A DNA stretch of 64,000 bases. Source: Rallus limicola (Eukaryota > Chordata > Aves > Gruiformes > Rallidae). Below are positions 47,701-59,100 of the stretch, piece by piece (the stretch's first letter is position 1; every line of letters starts with the position of its first letter). The DNA is taken from assembly GCA_022605955.1 (NCBI GenBank), contig JAKCOZ010000003.1, positions 8,255,331 through 8,319,330 of the forward strand, given 5' to 3'. The notes beneath the pieces are model-generated. The model was not told where the DNA came from and did not search any database. It saw only the letters and a list, made by a program, of their open reading frames with translations. Both the position numbers and the translations under genes were made by a program.

Positions 47701-50700
47701 CCTTTGCCAGCTCTCAGAGGGATAACATGTTTAAATGACACAATTAATATATTTGGAAAAAATACGTAAGTCTCTTCATTAGAATTGACAAAGCAGTAGC
47801 AAGCTTCAAGCTCAGAACAGGTGAAAAACAATGGGCCTAAGCTGAACCTAATTAAATTCATTAGTTGGACAAATAGAGAAAAAAAAGTAATTAGCACCAC
47901 TCTGCTAGTAACATGCTTGACACAGGATAATTATCCTTCTTGAGAAGTACCATGGAGCACTGCAGTGATACAGCTATGTAGGTTTTCAGCATAACTTGAA
48001 AAGCTCTGCACAGTGGGGTCAGTAGTGCAGATGTGTAATGATTTCCCGGAGAACATGAGAGGAACATGGTGAGCAACTTTATTGGCAGTGGAAAGATGCA
48101 TTTGTTCTTAAAAGATAGTTCAAACACATACTGTACAACAGGCACTAATGTCCAAAAGACTGCTGTGATATATATTTGTAGTCTGTTTTTTAACACTGGA
48201 ATTTTGCTATAATGAACACAACACATCCCCCCCAACAGAAAAAAAACAGAACAGTGCTTTGATCACATTATTAATTCCTTACATGCTTCTATGTTCTGTA
48301 AAATTGGTGTAGGAGTAACAGTGTCAACTCAGACCAACTTTCAATAGAAAAACACCTTAAATCAAAATTGAGTACAGGCCAAGCAACAGAGGGGAGAAAT
48401 GCCAATCTGTAAATACTGTGTTTCTATTTCTCCATTCTTTGGAGCATTGTCTGGCATTGGGGCCTATTTACTCGGGTAAAGCTTGAAACAGAATATATAT
48501 TAGTTTACTGTTATGAAGGAATGTTGCCTTGCTTACAGTTTATTATGCCCTTGAGTGTCATAATGACTTTTTACCTGTATTAAATCCCTGTGTTTTTGTA
48601 ATGAAATGCAGGCTCTTGTGCCTTAATGAGCACTCAAACATAATTTATAATCAAACATTATGAAATTGCAATTGCTACATTCCCCATTCACACATAACAG
48701 TTTCCAATGCACAACCCAACTTTATTTCTCGTGGATCAGTCACTCTGGCCTACTGGGTAAATTCCCCTCTACAAAGGCTTAGTAGAGCCCTTTTCACTTG
48801 GAAGCAAAGGCAGGTCAAAATCATCTCTCTTAGCTGTGGAAGCTCTAGGGGCTCACTCTGGTTTTGATATTCCCTTACGCAGCTATTACAAATCACAGGT
48901 ATCTATTTCACTTGAATACTAACAAGAAAGGTGCTTTACCACCTTCTTTGGGTGATGTGCCACCAGTAACGCAGAAATTACTTTGGGCATTCTCTAAGCA
49001 GTCCCACCTAAATAAATCTTTCTGCAAGGTCAGAGTAAAGTTACCAGAAGCCAGGCCTCTCTGTGAAACGACATATATCTTTGATATTATGGAAAAAAAT
49101 TCAGAGGAGATTTCCTAGAGCTGAAGTACCTGTAGCTTGTCTTCCCTGGAGCCCAAGTGTAGTGCTGGTGTTTCCTTTTAAAGAATATCTTTGTATTTCA
49201 ACAAAGAGGATGAAAACCCAGATACCTAAATAAGGTTGAATGTTGCCAGCAGATAAAGGAGAAGAGGGAAGAAATAATGATTGAAGGATGATTCCAAATA
49301 TCCTCTGCAATACTTAGAAGCACTACTGCATTTTGATTAAGGTTTTCATGTTTCATTTCCACTGTTTGGCACTGACATCAAGGGAGAGATTCTCACTGAT
49401 TTCAAAAGTAATATGATTCATATCAGCACTGAGGAACCTGGTTGTAACTACCATTTCCTTGTTTGTAATAGTACAACTTACTACACTGCAAAAAACTGTA
49501 AAATGCAGAACTCAAAATGTCACAGCTGATTATTTGGACAGACTTGGATAAAGCTTGGATAGTGGAGAATAACCAAAAATCTCTTTTCTGAGTATCACTG
49601 TATCTAGTGATCCAAATTATACTTGATTTAAGCTCTGTAAGAATTTTTTTTTTAACATAAAAGCTTCAGCACTTTAAAGCTTTTCTGTTGTTGATGGGTT
49701 TTGCTATATGTTTTCTGATTACAAGACATTCCGTTGAATATGTTTTATCCCAAGCTATGGTACTTTAGGCCATATTTTAAAAATATCCTCTACCTACATT
49801 GACAGAAATCAAAATCTCCCATAACTTATAATGTTCATATTTGTGAATTGCTACAGATAGAAATATTTCCTGTCACATCATTATAAAAAAGGAAAATCAA
49901 GTTATAGCTAAGTTATACTGCAGTGTATAACTTACCTGTATTGGATATGATTGATCAGATTGTCATCTGATTATTTTATGTATGTGAAAAGGCTACATGT
50001 GGAATATAAGAGGAGTTATTTTATACCTTTTTTGAATAACTATCTGGTTTCTTTTTCCTTTTATGTACCTAGCAATGTACAGTTAATATATATCAAATGG
50101 GTATTTTCAAATAGAATCAGTGAATCTAAATGCTTCAAACAGCCACAGGGACATATTTATTCCAAAGAGTGAATCCAAAATGATACAGCTAATGAGTATG
50201 TCCTTGAAGGACTTAGGCTGCTTTTATGCATATGTAATTTGGTTACGATGGATTCATTAAGAAAAGGCTGAGATGTCCATATTACCTGAAGCCTATTTGA
50301 AGAGAACATCTGTTTTACTAAATGGAGAGAATATCTGAACTGAGAATGAGCAAGAATTTATCTTTGTACATGGAAAGAATAGAAGGAGGAACAACTGCCT
50401 AAAGTGATCTCATGCAAGAAAATAACCATATAGAAAACTCCATGTTTCCCAGACCAACCCATTTATTTATAAGCAGGTGTATCCACCAGGTCATTCAAAT
50501 CTACAGAATAAAAATTAATAGATTCTCCCCTATGCTGTGTTCATCTCCAAGGCCTTCTAATATTTCTCAGATAAAGCAACACTATTGATTTAATTCTACA
50601 ATTATTTTAACATTCTTTTAATGTGTAATATACAAAAAAAAAGAATCAAAGGAAACAATAAAGCTTTCAGCCAGACATTCTACAGAATGGACCAATAACA

Positions 50701-50704
50701 AGAG
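47701..50704. other. AT-rich unique DNA, no gene recognised
   Basis: Three kilobases with no transposon match. The segment at about 48540-48720 is rich in TAAT-type cores and has a relatively complex sequence; it is noted as a possible conserved non-coding element. Open frames reach 114 codons (47891-48235, minus) with no recognisable domain. Confidence 0.5.
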
Positions 50705-50720
50705 GATATAAATAAAGGAA
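50705..50720. repeat. Target-site duplication, left copy
   Basis: GATATAAATAAAGGAA directly precedes the CR1 tail. It matches GATACAAATAAAGGAA at 51415-51430 in 15 of 16 positions. Confidence 0.75.
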
Positions 50721-51414
50721 TATGAATCACAGAATCACAAGGTTGGAAAAGACCCTTAAGATCAAGTGCTAGCATTCCTATCCTATGCTAAACCATACCC
50801 TAAGTACCTCATCTGCCCTTTCTTTAAACACGTCCAGGGAAGGTGACTCAACCACATCCCTGGGTAGCCTGTTCTTTTAGTAATATTTTTTTTTCTAATA
50901 TCTAATCTAAACCTGCCCTGGCACAGCTTCTTGCCATTTCCCCTTGTCCTATCTCCTATGACCTGCCTGAAGAGACCATCACCCACCTCTCTGCACCGTC
51001 CTGTCAGGTAGTTGCAGGTGGTGATAAGGTTTCCCTTCAGTCTCCTCTTCTCCAGGCTAAACAGCCCCAGCTCCCTCAGCTGTTCCTCATAGGATTTGCC
51101 CTCCAGCCCTTTCACCAGCCTGGTTGCCCTTCTCTGGACTCACTCAAGGACCTCAATGTCCTTCTTATGGTGAGGAGCCCAGAACTGAACACAGCACTCG
51201 AGGTACGGCCTCACCAATACCGAGTACAGGCGCACAATCACCTCCCCAGACCTACTGGCCACACTATTTTTGATACAAGCCAGGATGCCATTGGCTTTCC
51301 TGGCCACCTGGGCACGCTGCCGGCTCATATTCAGCCTGCAGTTGCCCAACACCCCCAGGTCCTTCTCTGCCTGACAGCTCTCCAGCCAGTGGATAATATG
51401 GTTATATGACCTCT
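50721..51414 (-). mobile_element. CR1 LINE 3' fragment with flanking target-site duplication
   Basis: The plus strand starts TGAATCACAGAATCACAAGG, the reverse of a GATTCTGTGATTC-type tail. It continues through the 3' UTR, the C-terminal part of ORF2 (minus-strand frame 50783-51115: [20 protein letters not shown] and [13 protein letters not shown]) and the segment before it (51140-51460: [40 protein letters not shown]). CR1 similarity thins between 51392 and 51414, where an internal gap seems present. The flanking 16-bp repeats define both ends. It shares its subfamily with 52632-53111 and 62428-63838. Confidence 0.92.
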
Positions 51415-51460
51415 GATACAAATAAAGGAAGAATGTCCAAGGAACTAGTTTCTCAACCAA
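50783..51460 (-). pseudogene. CR1 ORF2 C-terminal remnant
   Basis: Two minus-strand frames cover the region after the polymerase motifs: first [20 protein letters not shown] through [16 protein letters not shown] (51140-51460), then [20 protein letters not shown] through RFRLDIRKK (50783-51115). A stop or frameshift near 51120-51140 divides them. No catalytic block of the reverse transcriptase is included, so the fragment never encoded an active enzyme after insertion. The first codons of the upper frame (about 51415-51460) lie beyond the CR1 body in host DNA. Confidence 0.85.
51415..51430. repeat. Target-site duplication, right copy
   Basis: GATACAAATAAAGGAA follows the 5'-truncated end of the CR1 and pairs with the left copy at 50705-50720, with one T/C difference. 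Confidence 0.75.
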
Positions 51461-52631
51461 CAGAAACCCACACTTAACCTAATGGTTAGTAGTGTGCCAA
51501 GACTGGGCTGAGACTCTGCTTTAACATGTGGTTCTCCAGGTACCACTGTGTGGCTGCAGTGAGATCTGCAACAGAAAAGTCCAAGCTGTGGAGAGGTTCT
51601 TCTAAATTCTTCAGATAAAGCTCTTGCACTCTAAGTTTGGCATTCTTATATTAATCCTGCTTACAAAAGAATGCAAAAAACCAAGAACTTCTTGTCTATT
51701 ATCTACCAGTGGAAGAAGAGATTTCAGTATAAAGTAGGACATAATTAATGGAGGAGTTGGTTATACTCTTATTTTGCATTTTGTTTTTAGAAGGAAATAA
51801 TTCTGTAATATTTAGTTCTGAATAATTCCTAAATGAAAAGTCATGTCTGACATATCATTATTCTGTCTTATCATTTCCTTCATGTAGAGCCAGCAAATTA
51901 CCAAGGAAAGGCTAACCTTGTGAAGAGCTGATATTATACTGTGTCCATTACAATTCGTTTCATGAAGGAAGGTGTAAGATATCCCACTGCTTTCCCCTTC
52001 TGCGCTGTTGAGACTGTTGATGACTCTTTCATGTTTTCATGACTATTACTGTTGACATAATGATATTTGCACATGTACTAGAGCTCAGATTTTTAATTAA
52101 AAATCGGTCCTGAGCATCAGGATGACTAGCACTCTCTGAATGTGAAAAATTATTTCTTGGTTATAAGGTTTTAATCATGTGTCTACCTGAAACAAGACAG
52201 GAAATGCATAAATACTGTCTAACTCTTCCTCATTAAAATAAAAACTGCTATAAGGATTAAGCATGAGCAGTATGTATAGGAGCAATAGGGAAAAGAATAA
52301 CTTCACACTCACTGAAGGCTGGTCATGAGCAGTTGAATACTTGCTGTTACCATCTCAAGCTTTCCCACTACAGAAGCTCTAGGCACTTAGACCAATAGAA
52401 CTAAGTAGAATGTGGACAGGGGCCAATAGCAGTGCTGTATATATTACCGGTAGAATAAATAAATAAATACATTAAATGTTCCGTCAGTATGCTAGAAATA
52501 CAGGAAAAAACCCACTAAACAAACAAATTGAGGAACTTTAATTTAGTCTGTGAATTCAATACTAAATGAAGGCCATTCAGTATAATGATTTTCTTCTTCT
52601 TTTTAATGATTTATTGCTCCCTTAGTGTAAG
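51431..52631. other. Unique DNA between two sister CR1 copies
   Basis: 1.2 kb of AT-rich sequence with a (TAAA)n microsatellite at 52454-52469. No gene or transposon recognised. Confidence 0.55.
52454..52469. repeat. (TAAA)n microsatellite
   Basis: Four AATA/TAAA units in unique DNA. Too short to date. Confidence 0.75.
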
Positions 52632-53111
52632 AATCACAGAATCACAAGGTTGGAAAAGACCTTTGAGATCATCGAGTCCAACCATTCCCATCCTTTACTA
52701 AACCATATCCCTGAGCAGCTCACCTACCTTTCTTTTACCCAGCCCCCTCTTCTCCAGGCTAAACAACCCCAGTTCTCTCAGCCGGAACTCATAAGATTTG
52801 CCTTCCAGTCCTTTCACCAGCTTCATTGGCCTTCTCTGGGCATGCTCCAGGACCTCAATGTCTTCATTATAGTGAGGGGCCCAAAACTGAACACAGTGCT
52901 TGAGATATGGCCTCACCAATGCTGAGTACAGGGGCACAATCACTTCCCTGGATCTGCCAAGATGTCATTGGCCGTCTTGCCACCTGGGCACACTACTGGC
53001 TCATATTCAGCCTGCAGTCAACCAAGTCCTTCTCTGCCTATAGTGTTACACAGGGGTTTTATGTCCCAAATACAGGACTCTGCACTTGGCCTTGTTGGAC
53101 CTTATCCCATA
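52632..53111 (-). mobile_element. CR1 LINE 3' fragment with internal deletion
   Basis: Same tail and body as the copy at 50721-51414. Compared with that copy, about 208 bp are missing: the text passes from CACCTACCTTTCTTTTACCC directly to the CCTCTTCTCCAGGCTAAAC block near 52741-52746. Upstream on the minus strand it extends further into ORF2 than its sister, up to the CAGGACTCTGCACTTGGCCT segment near 53070-53090. A minus-strand frame at 52698-52943 reads [20 protein letters not shown] and [20 protein letters not shown]. Weak possible flanking repeats, CTTAGTGTAAG (52621) and CTTAGAGGTAAG (53131), differ by a short indel and a mismatch. Confidence 0.9.
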
Positions 53112-56100
53112 CAGTGTGCAAAATAAATGACTTAGAGGTAAGATGAAGTGCAAATTTGATATTTGTATTTATTGGCAGCAGGCCATGGTAGTGCTTATGG
53201 CAAGTAAGATAAAAGTTAGTAAAGAACCCAATTAAATTGTCACTTCCTCCTATCAGATTAATTTACTCCTTTCCAACAACCCTGAATGTATATCATAAAT
53301 AGACAACTGTGTTTTGATGATGGTAAATCCACCTCATTACTTGTTGCTAAATTCAATTAGAGAACAAAATCTTAGTTCTTTGTGAACATTAGCTAGCAAT
53401 AACTTTCAAATTAAAAAGGCATGTACAGAAATGCTATGGTGGTGAATGGAGACAATAGCTACAATTTACCTCAATTATTCAAGTATTTTCCTTCCTGTCT
53501 TTGCTACAACCCCCATATATCTTATTCTTAAAATTCTGCTATGGAAAACAATAAAGTACAGTTTGTCTTCCTCTTAACTGTAGGTTGGGAATGAAACTGA
53601 AATTTCTAATTTCAGCTACTAGCAAGCATACTGGTTTTCTCTTATCTAGTGGCTGTCTTCCTACTCAAAAATATTTCCTTTTTTTCTCTGAAGAACTGAA
53701 AGGCAACTTCCTCATTTTGTTAAAGTAAAGGCCCTCTTCAACTAGCTTCTTGCACTGATTGAAATAGTTTTCCTCCTCTAACTTGCTACTTCTTTAACTG
53801 TTCAGCTTTGTATTATACAAAAAGAGTATTGATCAGTGAATTGACCAGTGTTTGACTGAATAGGGAATTTCTGGCCAACTTTTTATTTTCTTAGAATCAA
53901 GACATATACTATTACATGCATTACTGCCAGGATAAAAAGCAGAGGAAAAGCACACATAAATTAAAATCTTTTGCTTCATGGACAGAAAGGCACTGCAGAC
54001 TTCTGTAAAGACATTCTGTGAAAGGCATAACTGTACATACAGAGAATGTTTCCATTAGGCACCTGGGGCTGGCTGCCTCAGGCCTTCACGAAGCAGTCAA
54101 AAAAGCATCCCTCATTTGGGAAACTCTCCCTGTATTCTCAGATGAGATTCTGATCACTCTACAGTCACCCTCTTGAAAGACCATTTTTGCCTGTTATCTG
54201 TTTCGTATTCTTCTGAAGTTCACTCGCTTTGTGATTGGCATCTCACGCCTCCAACATCACTCCTACATCAAAAAGCTCTTAGCACTAGCCTAGCCAATTG
54301 CCATGGTCTCACCCTTCTGCAAAAAGCAGTCTTTTCCCCCCCACTCAGTAACTTCTTTTCTCTCTTTAGCCCGCACTGCTGATTCTCAAAGGAGTTTTAA
54401 ATCTAAAGACTTCAAAATGCCAGGAGAGGAGAAAGGAAAACCACCATAGAAACAAAGTCTTCTGAAGCACTGGTGGATAAAATACTTGATCTTTGTTTCA
54501 ATCCAAGCATTTATAACCATAAAGATGTTGTTTTTCTGAGACTGAAATAGTGTAAAAATCCTGCAGAAAATGAAACCCCAGCACAGGTTAATATTACGTT
54601 AGCAGCATTATTGAAAATGAGTGAGCCCACAGGAAACCTAATAAGTTGAAGTGCAAAGCAAGCTAGGAAGGAGGCATTTACCTATGCAGACTCTGAGGTT
54701 TACTTAGACTCACAGGCAACTTTTAGAAGCATTTTAGAAGCACTCTAATAGCAGTATGTATTTAGGAATCCCCAGGACCAGATTTTTACCTTTTTGAGTT
54801 TTAAATAACACATGGAACACTGGTTTACCAAACTGATTTCAATGAAGATGCTCCAAAATAAACAACGGCAGAATGAAACTCGAGGTTGGAAAAAATATTG
54901 AAAAATACAAAATACTCAGTTGGACAAGTATTTCAGGGCTGAAGACAACTGAAAATGCAGGATTGGTGGAAAATAAAACTTACGTTTCTGACAATCTGGC
55001 ATATAATTTTTGTTCAGAAATAGTGATTTCCATGCAAATGCTTGTTAAATGGATTTATTTCTTTATGTCAGGAGTAGGTAGTGAAGTCTCCTCTCTGTCC
55101 TTTTTATCATCAAAAGACAACACAGAAAAAGCACTTGAGGGGAAGTTAGGCTATACAGCCTGAACAATCAGGGGCTCAGGCTGCGGTACTTGCCTTCTCA
55201 AGCCTGCTGTGCCTGTGCGATATGTTCCTCTGCCTATCCTCTGCCATCAGCGACAGCAATGTGGATGACAGACCATGCATCCAAGCCATGCCCTTTAGCT
55301 TTCGAGAAGTAGACCTTGTTCAACCTATTTAAGCACAGATTTTAGCACGCTGTACTATGTTTTTAACATTAATTGTAATCTTTGTCTAATGTATTTTGTT
55401 AGAAAAGATAAAGGCAATCAAGATGCTTTTATGTCAAACCCTTTTGTTAAGGGTGACTGTAAATAAGATGTAAAAGTGGATCAAATCAATTTTACATGCA
55501 TACCAGGCAAGAGAGGAAAAAACCCAAATCCCTTCCTGCAGTGAGTATCAAATATTCCTAAAATAATTCCGCAATGTCTAAAATGCCTTCCATTTTCAGA
55601 TACAGAAGTGTGGAAGAGGGTGAACCACAAATTATGTGGGATAGAGCTCTTCCTTCAGAGGCTTTACAACTATGTAAGAATAGTAAAGAGCAAATGTATC
55701 TGCAAAGAGAAGAGTCACTCTGCAGTTTTGGAAAACTGCTGTAAAGAGCTTAATTTTTAAAGAAAATCCTCCATGAATTTGTAAAATAAAGCAGAGAAAA
55801 GTAATGTTTTATTCCAGCTCTTTTATAAACCAAAAGTTAGAACATAATTCTTTATTACACCTCAATTACTTATTAAGAAAGCTATGGAAGCAACTTGTAT
55901 TTCATGCAATATTTCTAAAATGGCAGGAAGTCTTCAAAAAGTCTCCATGATGTGACCATATCTTCATATCATAGGTATATGAACCAAAATATATTTGCTT
56001 TGGACATTTAGAAGGAATTTCAGATACGTGTGTAATGCATTTTTCTCCATGTATTCTTGCAGTTAAGCTATTTTTAGCATCATTTCTATTACTTACGTTT

Positions 56101-59100
56101 CTTACTAACATTGCCAGTTAAGCTCTTCATTGTAGACAAAGCTCAACTGTGCTAACTAAACTAAGACTGCTCTGATAAATGAGCTCACTGCTGGCTATCC
56201 TGTATATAGCCCATTATTTTCTGCTAGGAACCAATAAAGCAGCAAAAGTAGCTATTTTCTCTGGAAGCTTGCTTAGAGTGGTGAAAAAGAAATCTTCAGT
56301 AAATCTTAATTACTTTTGGATTTTTTTTTTTATACTGATACGATAAGAGAAATTAATTCTGACATTTGGAGAACTTCACAGGAAGTTATCTCCACACAGC
56401 CATCATTAAAAACACTAAATTGAATAGCCCTTACTTAGCAGAAAGTGATACACACTTGTGAGACTGGAACTTTGACAAACAAGCAAAACCATTTCACTGA
56501 CAAATAGCTTTAGACAGTGCATTTCATGAGGAGCTTTTAATTAAATAGACTCTAAGGTTGATGGTATTACTGAAGTTCATTTTTGAATCAGTGGAGACTT
56601 GAATATATTTCCAAGGGAATCTTATCATGGCATTTGATATATACATGATTTCAACATAGATTTAATTTCTTTTTTTTCCTTTGAATGACTACCCAAAGGC
56701 CAGAGAACCCAGGCTATTCCTGGAATCAATCAGCACTTTTTCAGGGGCTCCTTCTACAATAAGCTGTCTGACTGGGTCTCTACTATATCTTAAAAAATAC
56801 CCTGCTTAATATGACTTCAGTTTTGACTTTGACTTATAGCTCTGTGGTATGTTTGAAGATATTTTAAATATTTTCTTACTTTCCAATGTCCTTATGCCAA
56901 AACTTACAAATTACTGAATTATTTATTACTGCATGTATATATTTTATTAAAATACTAAATCTCCTAAAGAAATAATTTTATGATACTGTGTTACTTCATA
57001 AAAATTTGACACAGTGTGATTCAAAACAGAAAAGAACAGCATAATTCTATGTCGAGAAAAAAATACTTATCTCTTCTGTTTTTTGCCAAGAAGGCTGTGA
57101 AAGCCAAACTATAAGCAGAGAGGTGCTGGATATTCCATCTTCAGGCAAGCGTAAGAGACGATGTCTAAAAGTTTACCATTTTTAGATTAAGTTAGTTATG
57201 GTATGATGTTTTTTACCTGCTGATGGGAGGTCCTTCATCTTGCCACTTACTCAGCTGGGGAAATATTTTAACCATCCTGGAAAATCAGTTAATAAGTGGC
57301 TTGGCCATGGCTCTTTCACAGGCAGACTGTGAAAGCTTTTCCACCAGATGTTATAGGTGGTAATAGGTTTGCACTGTTTCAAAGCAAGACTGAAGAAATC
57401 TATTGAGGAGAAATTCATTAAGGGTTGACAAACATGTAAGGAGTATGTCCAATTCATGATCCTTAAATTGCACCTGGTTGGAGACTGGGAGCAAATACTC
57501 AGGGAAAGCATTGTCTTATTCAATTCTTCATGAGTTTAATTTATTGATCAGTGTCTGATCAACATGTCACTTTATCTGATATGAAATCTGCAGGGCAGAA
57601 GTTTACTCATATGACTTCAAGTCATTCCCTCTACTAGGCGACATATTTGACAGAAGAATCTGACTCTTACCCTATGTGATTTCATTGCTTTTATTAATTT
57701 GAAAGGGTATTGATACCTTGATACTATAATACAATAGCTTTAATTGCAACTTGTGTGTTTCATCAGAAATTAGACACAGGCAAATTTTAATGGGGTTTTC
57801 TGTTTGTTTGTTTATTTGTTTTTAAATTAAGGAAATGTATTGTGCATACTATTTTATTTCTGGAGATACTGGATTATCCACAGTGAATTTTCTTTCTTCC
57901 TAGATTACAAATCCCTTATACAAGTTTGATAGAATGCACTCAGCCTGCACATGCAGACCTGCATGCAGAATTCTCTGCTCTCTTCAGATGTATACATTTG
58001 TAAATTAGCAATTTTACCTTCCAGTCTGAATATCTACAGGTACAATGACCTATTTATGCATTTTGATTTGCAGAGTAATTCTTCTAAAGTAGTTATGCTC
58101 TACTGAATGATAGGCAATAATAGCTTCAGTTGCATCATAAAGTAAGCATAAACCTAGAAAATTACAATTTTTTTCATTACCATAGAGAAAACAGCCTACA
58201 GGAAAAGAAGAGTATATTTTCACCTGCTCCCCTAACAGCATTTCACAAAATATGGCTACAGATATGACCAGTAAAATGCTGTATTTATATATCATAATTG
58301 CAGTTTCAAATATTTTAGACTTTTTCTTTCTTCCTTCTAAACAGATAAAGTCTAAATTTTGGGTCAAGATGTGGCTTTATTTTGCTTATTCCCCCCACAA
58401 TGTAATACAAGAAAACAAAATCAAACTGATCTCAACTTGATAGGAAAAGCAGAAGTTGCCATGAATGCATGCTAGTCATAAGAGAGACAATAAGAAATAA
58501 CTGTCCCCTGCCATTTTTCAAACAGTCGAACTGTACATGGAGAGATAAAAGAAATAATTACTTGAAGAGTAGCTACTCAGAAGGCATTTTTAATGATGTA
58601 TGGATGTGTCATTAATTTCTAGCTGCTGTCAGAATAAATGTTCTCTTTGAAATGGCTTTATTTACGGGAATTTGTGCTTTTTAGTTTTTTTTCTTGAAGT
58701 AGGCATCAAATTAGAGGAAAATGGAGGGCTGAGGAGTTTGAAAGTAAGTAAAGAAATTATTTCAAGATCTATGTGGCTTAAGTTTCTTTAAGTTCCACTA
58801 CAGAAAATTACTGTCTAATATACCATTCCTTCCATATAGCTCTCAATCCAATGCTACAGTTAAGAAGGACATTTCATTGTATTCACCTGTTTTGTGGCAC
58901 AGTGGACAGAGTCTCAGAGTGTTCCCTCCTCTCAGAGAAGGTATGAGTAATTCTTCATATGTGCATATGAGTAAGTGGAAGATTATATTAGGTTGAGCCC
59001 GTACTCTTTTGGTTTTGTACAAACATTGCTATTACAGAGATAAGATAGTTTTAGGGGTTCTTATGCCACAGGCAACCAAATATTAAGAGTTATCTTACAG

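Noticed and set aside
55160..55320. GC-richer patch considered as an exon
   Set aside because: No frame gives a recognisable protein segment, and no convincing splice-site pair brackets it.
58050..58367. Minus-strand frame of 105 codons with a membrane-like segment
   Set aside because: A hydrophobic run is expected by chance in AT-rich sequence. There is no other support for a gene.
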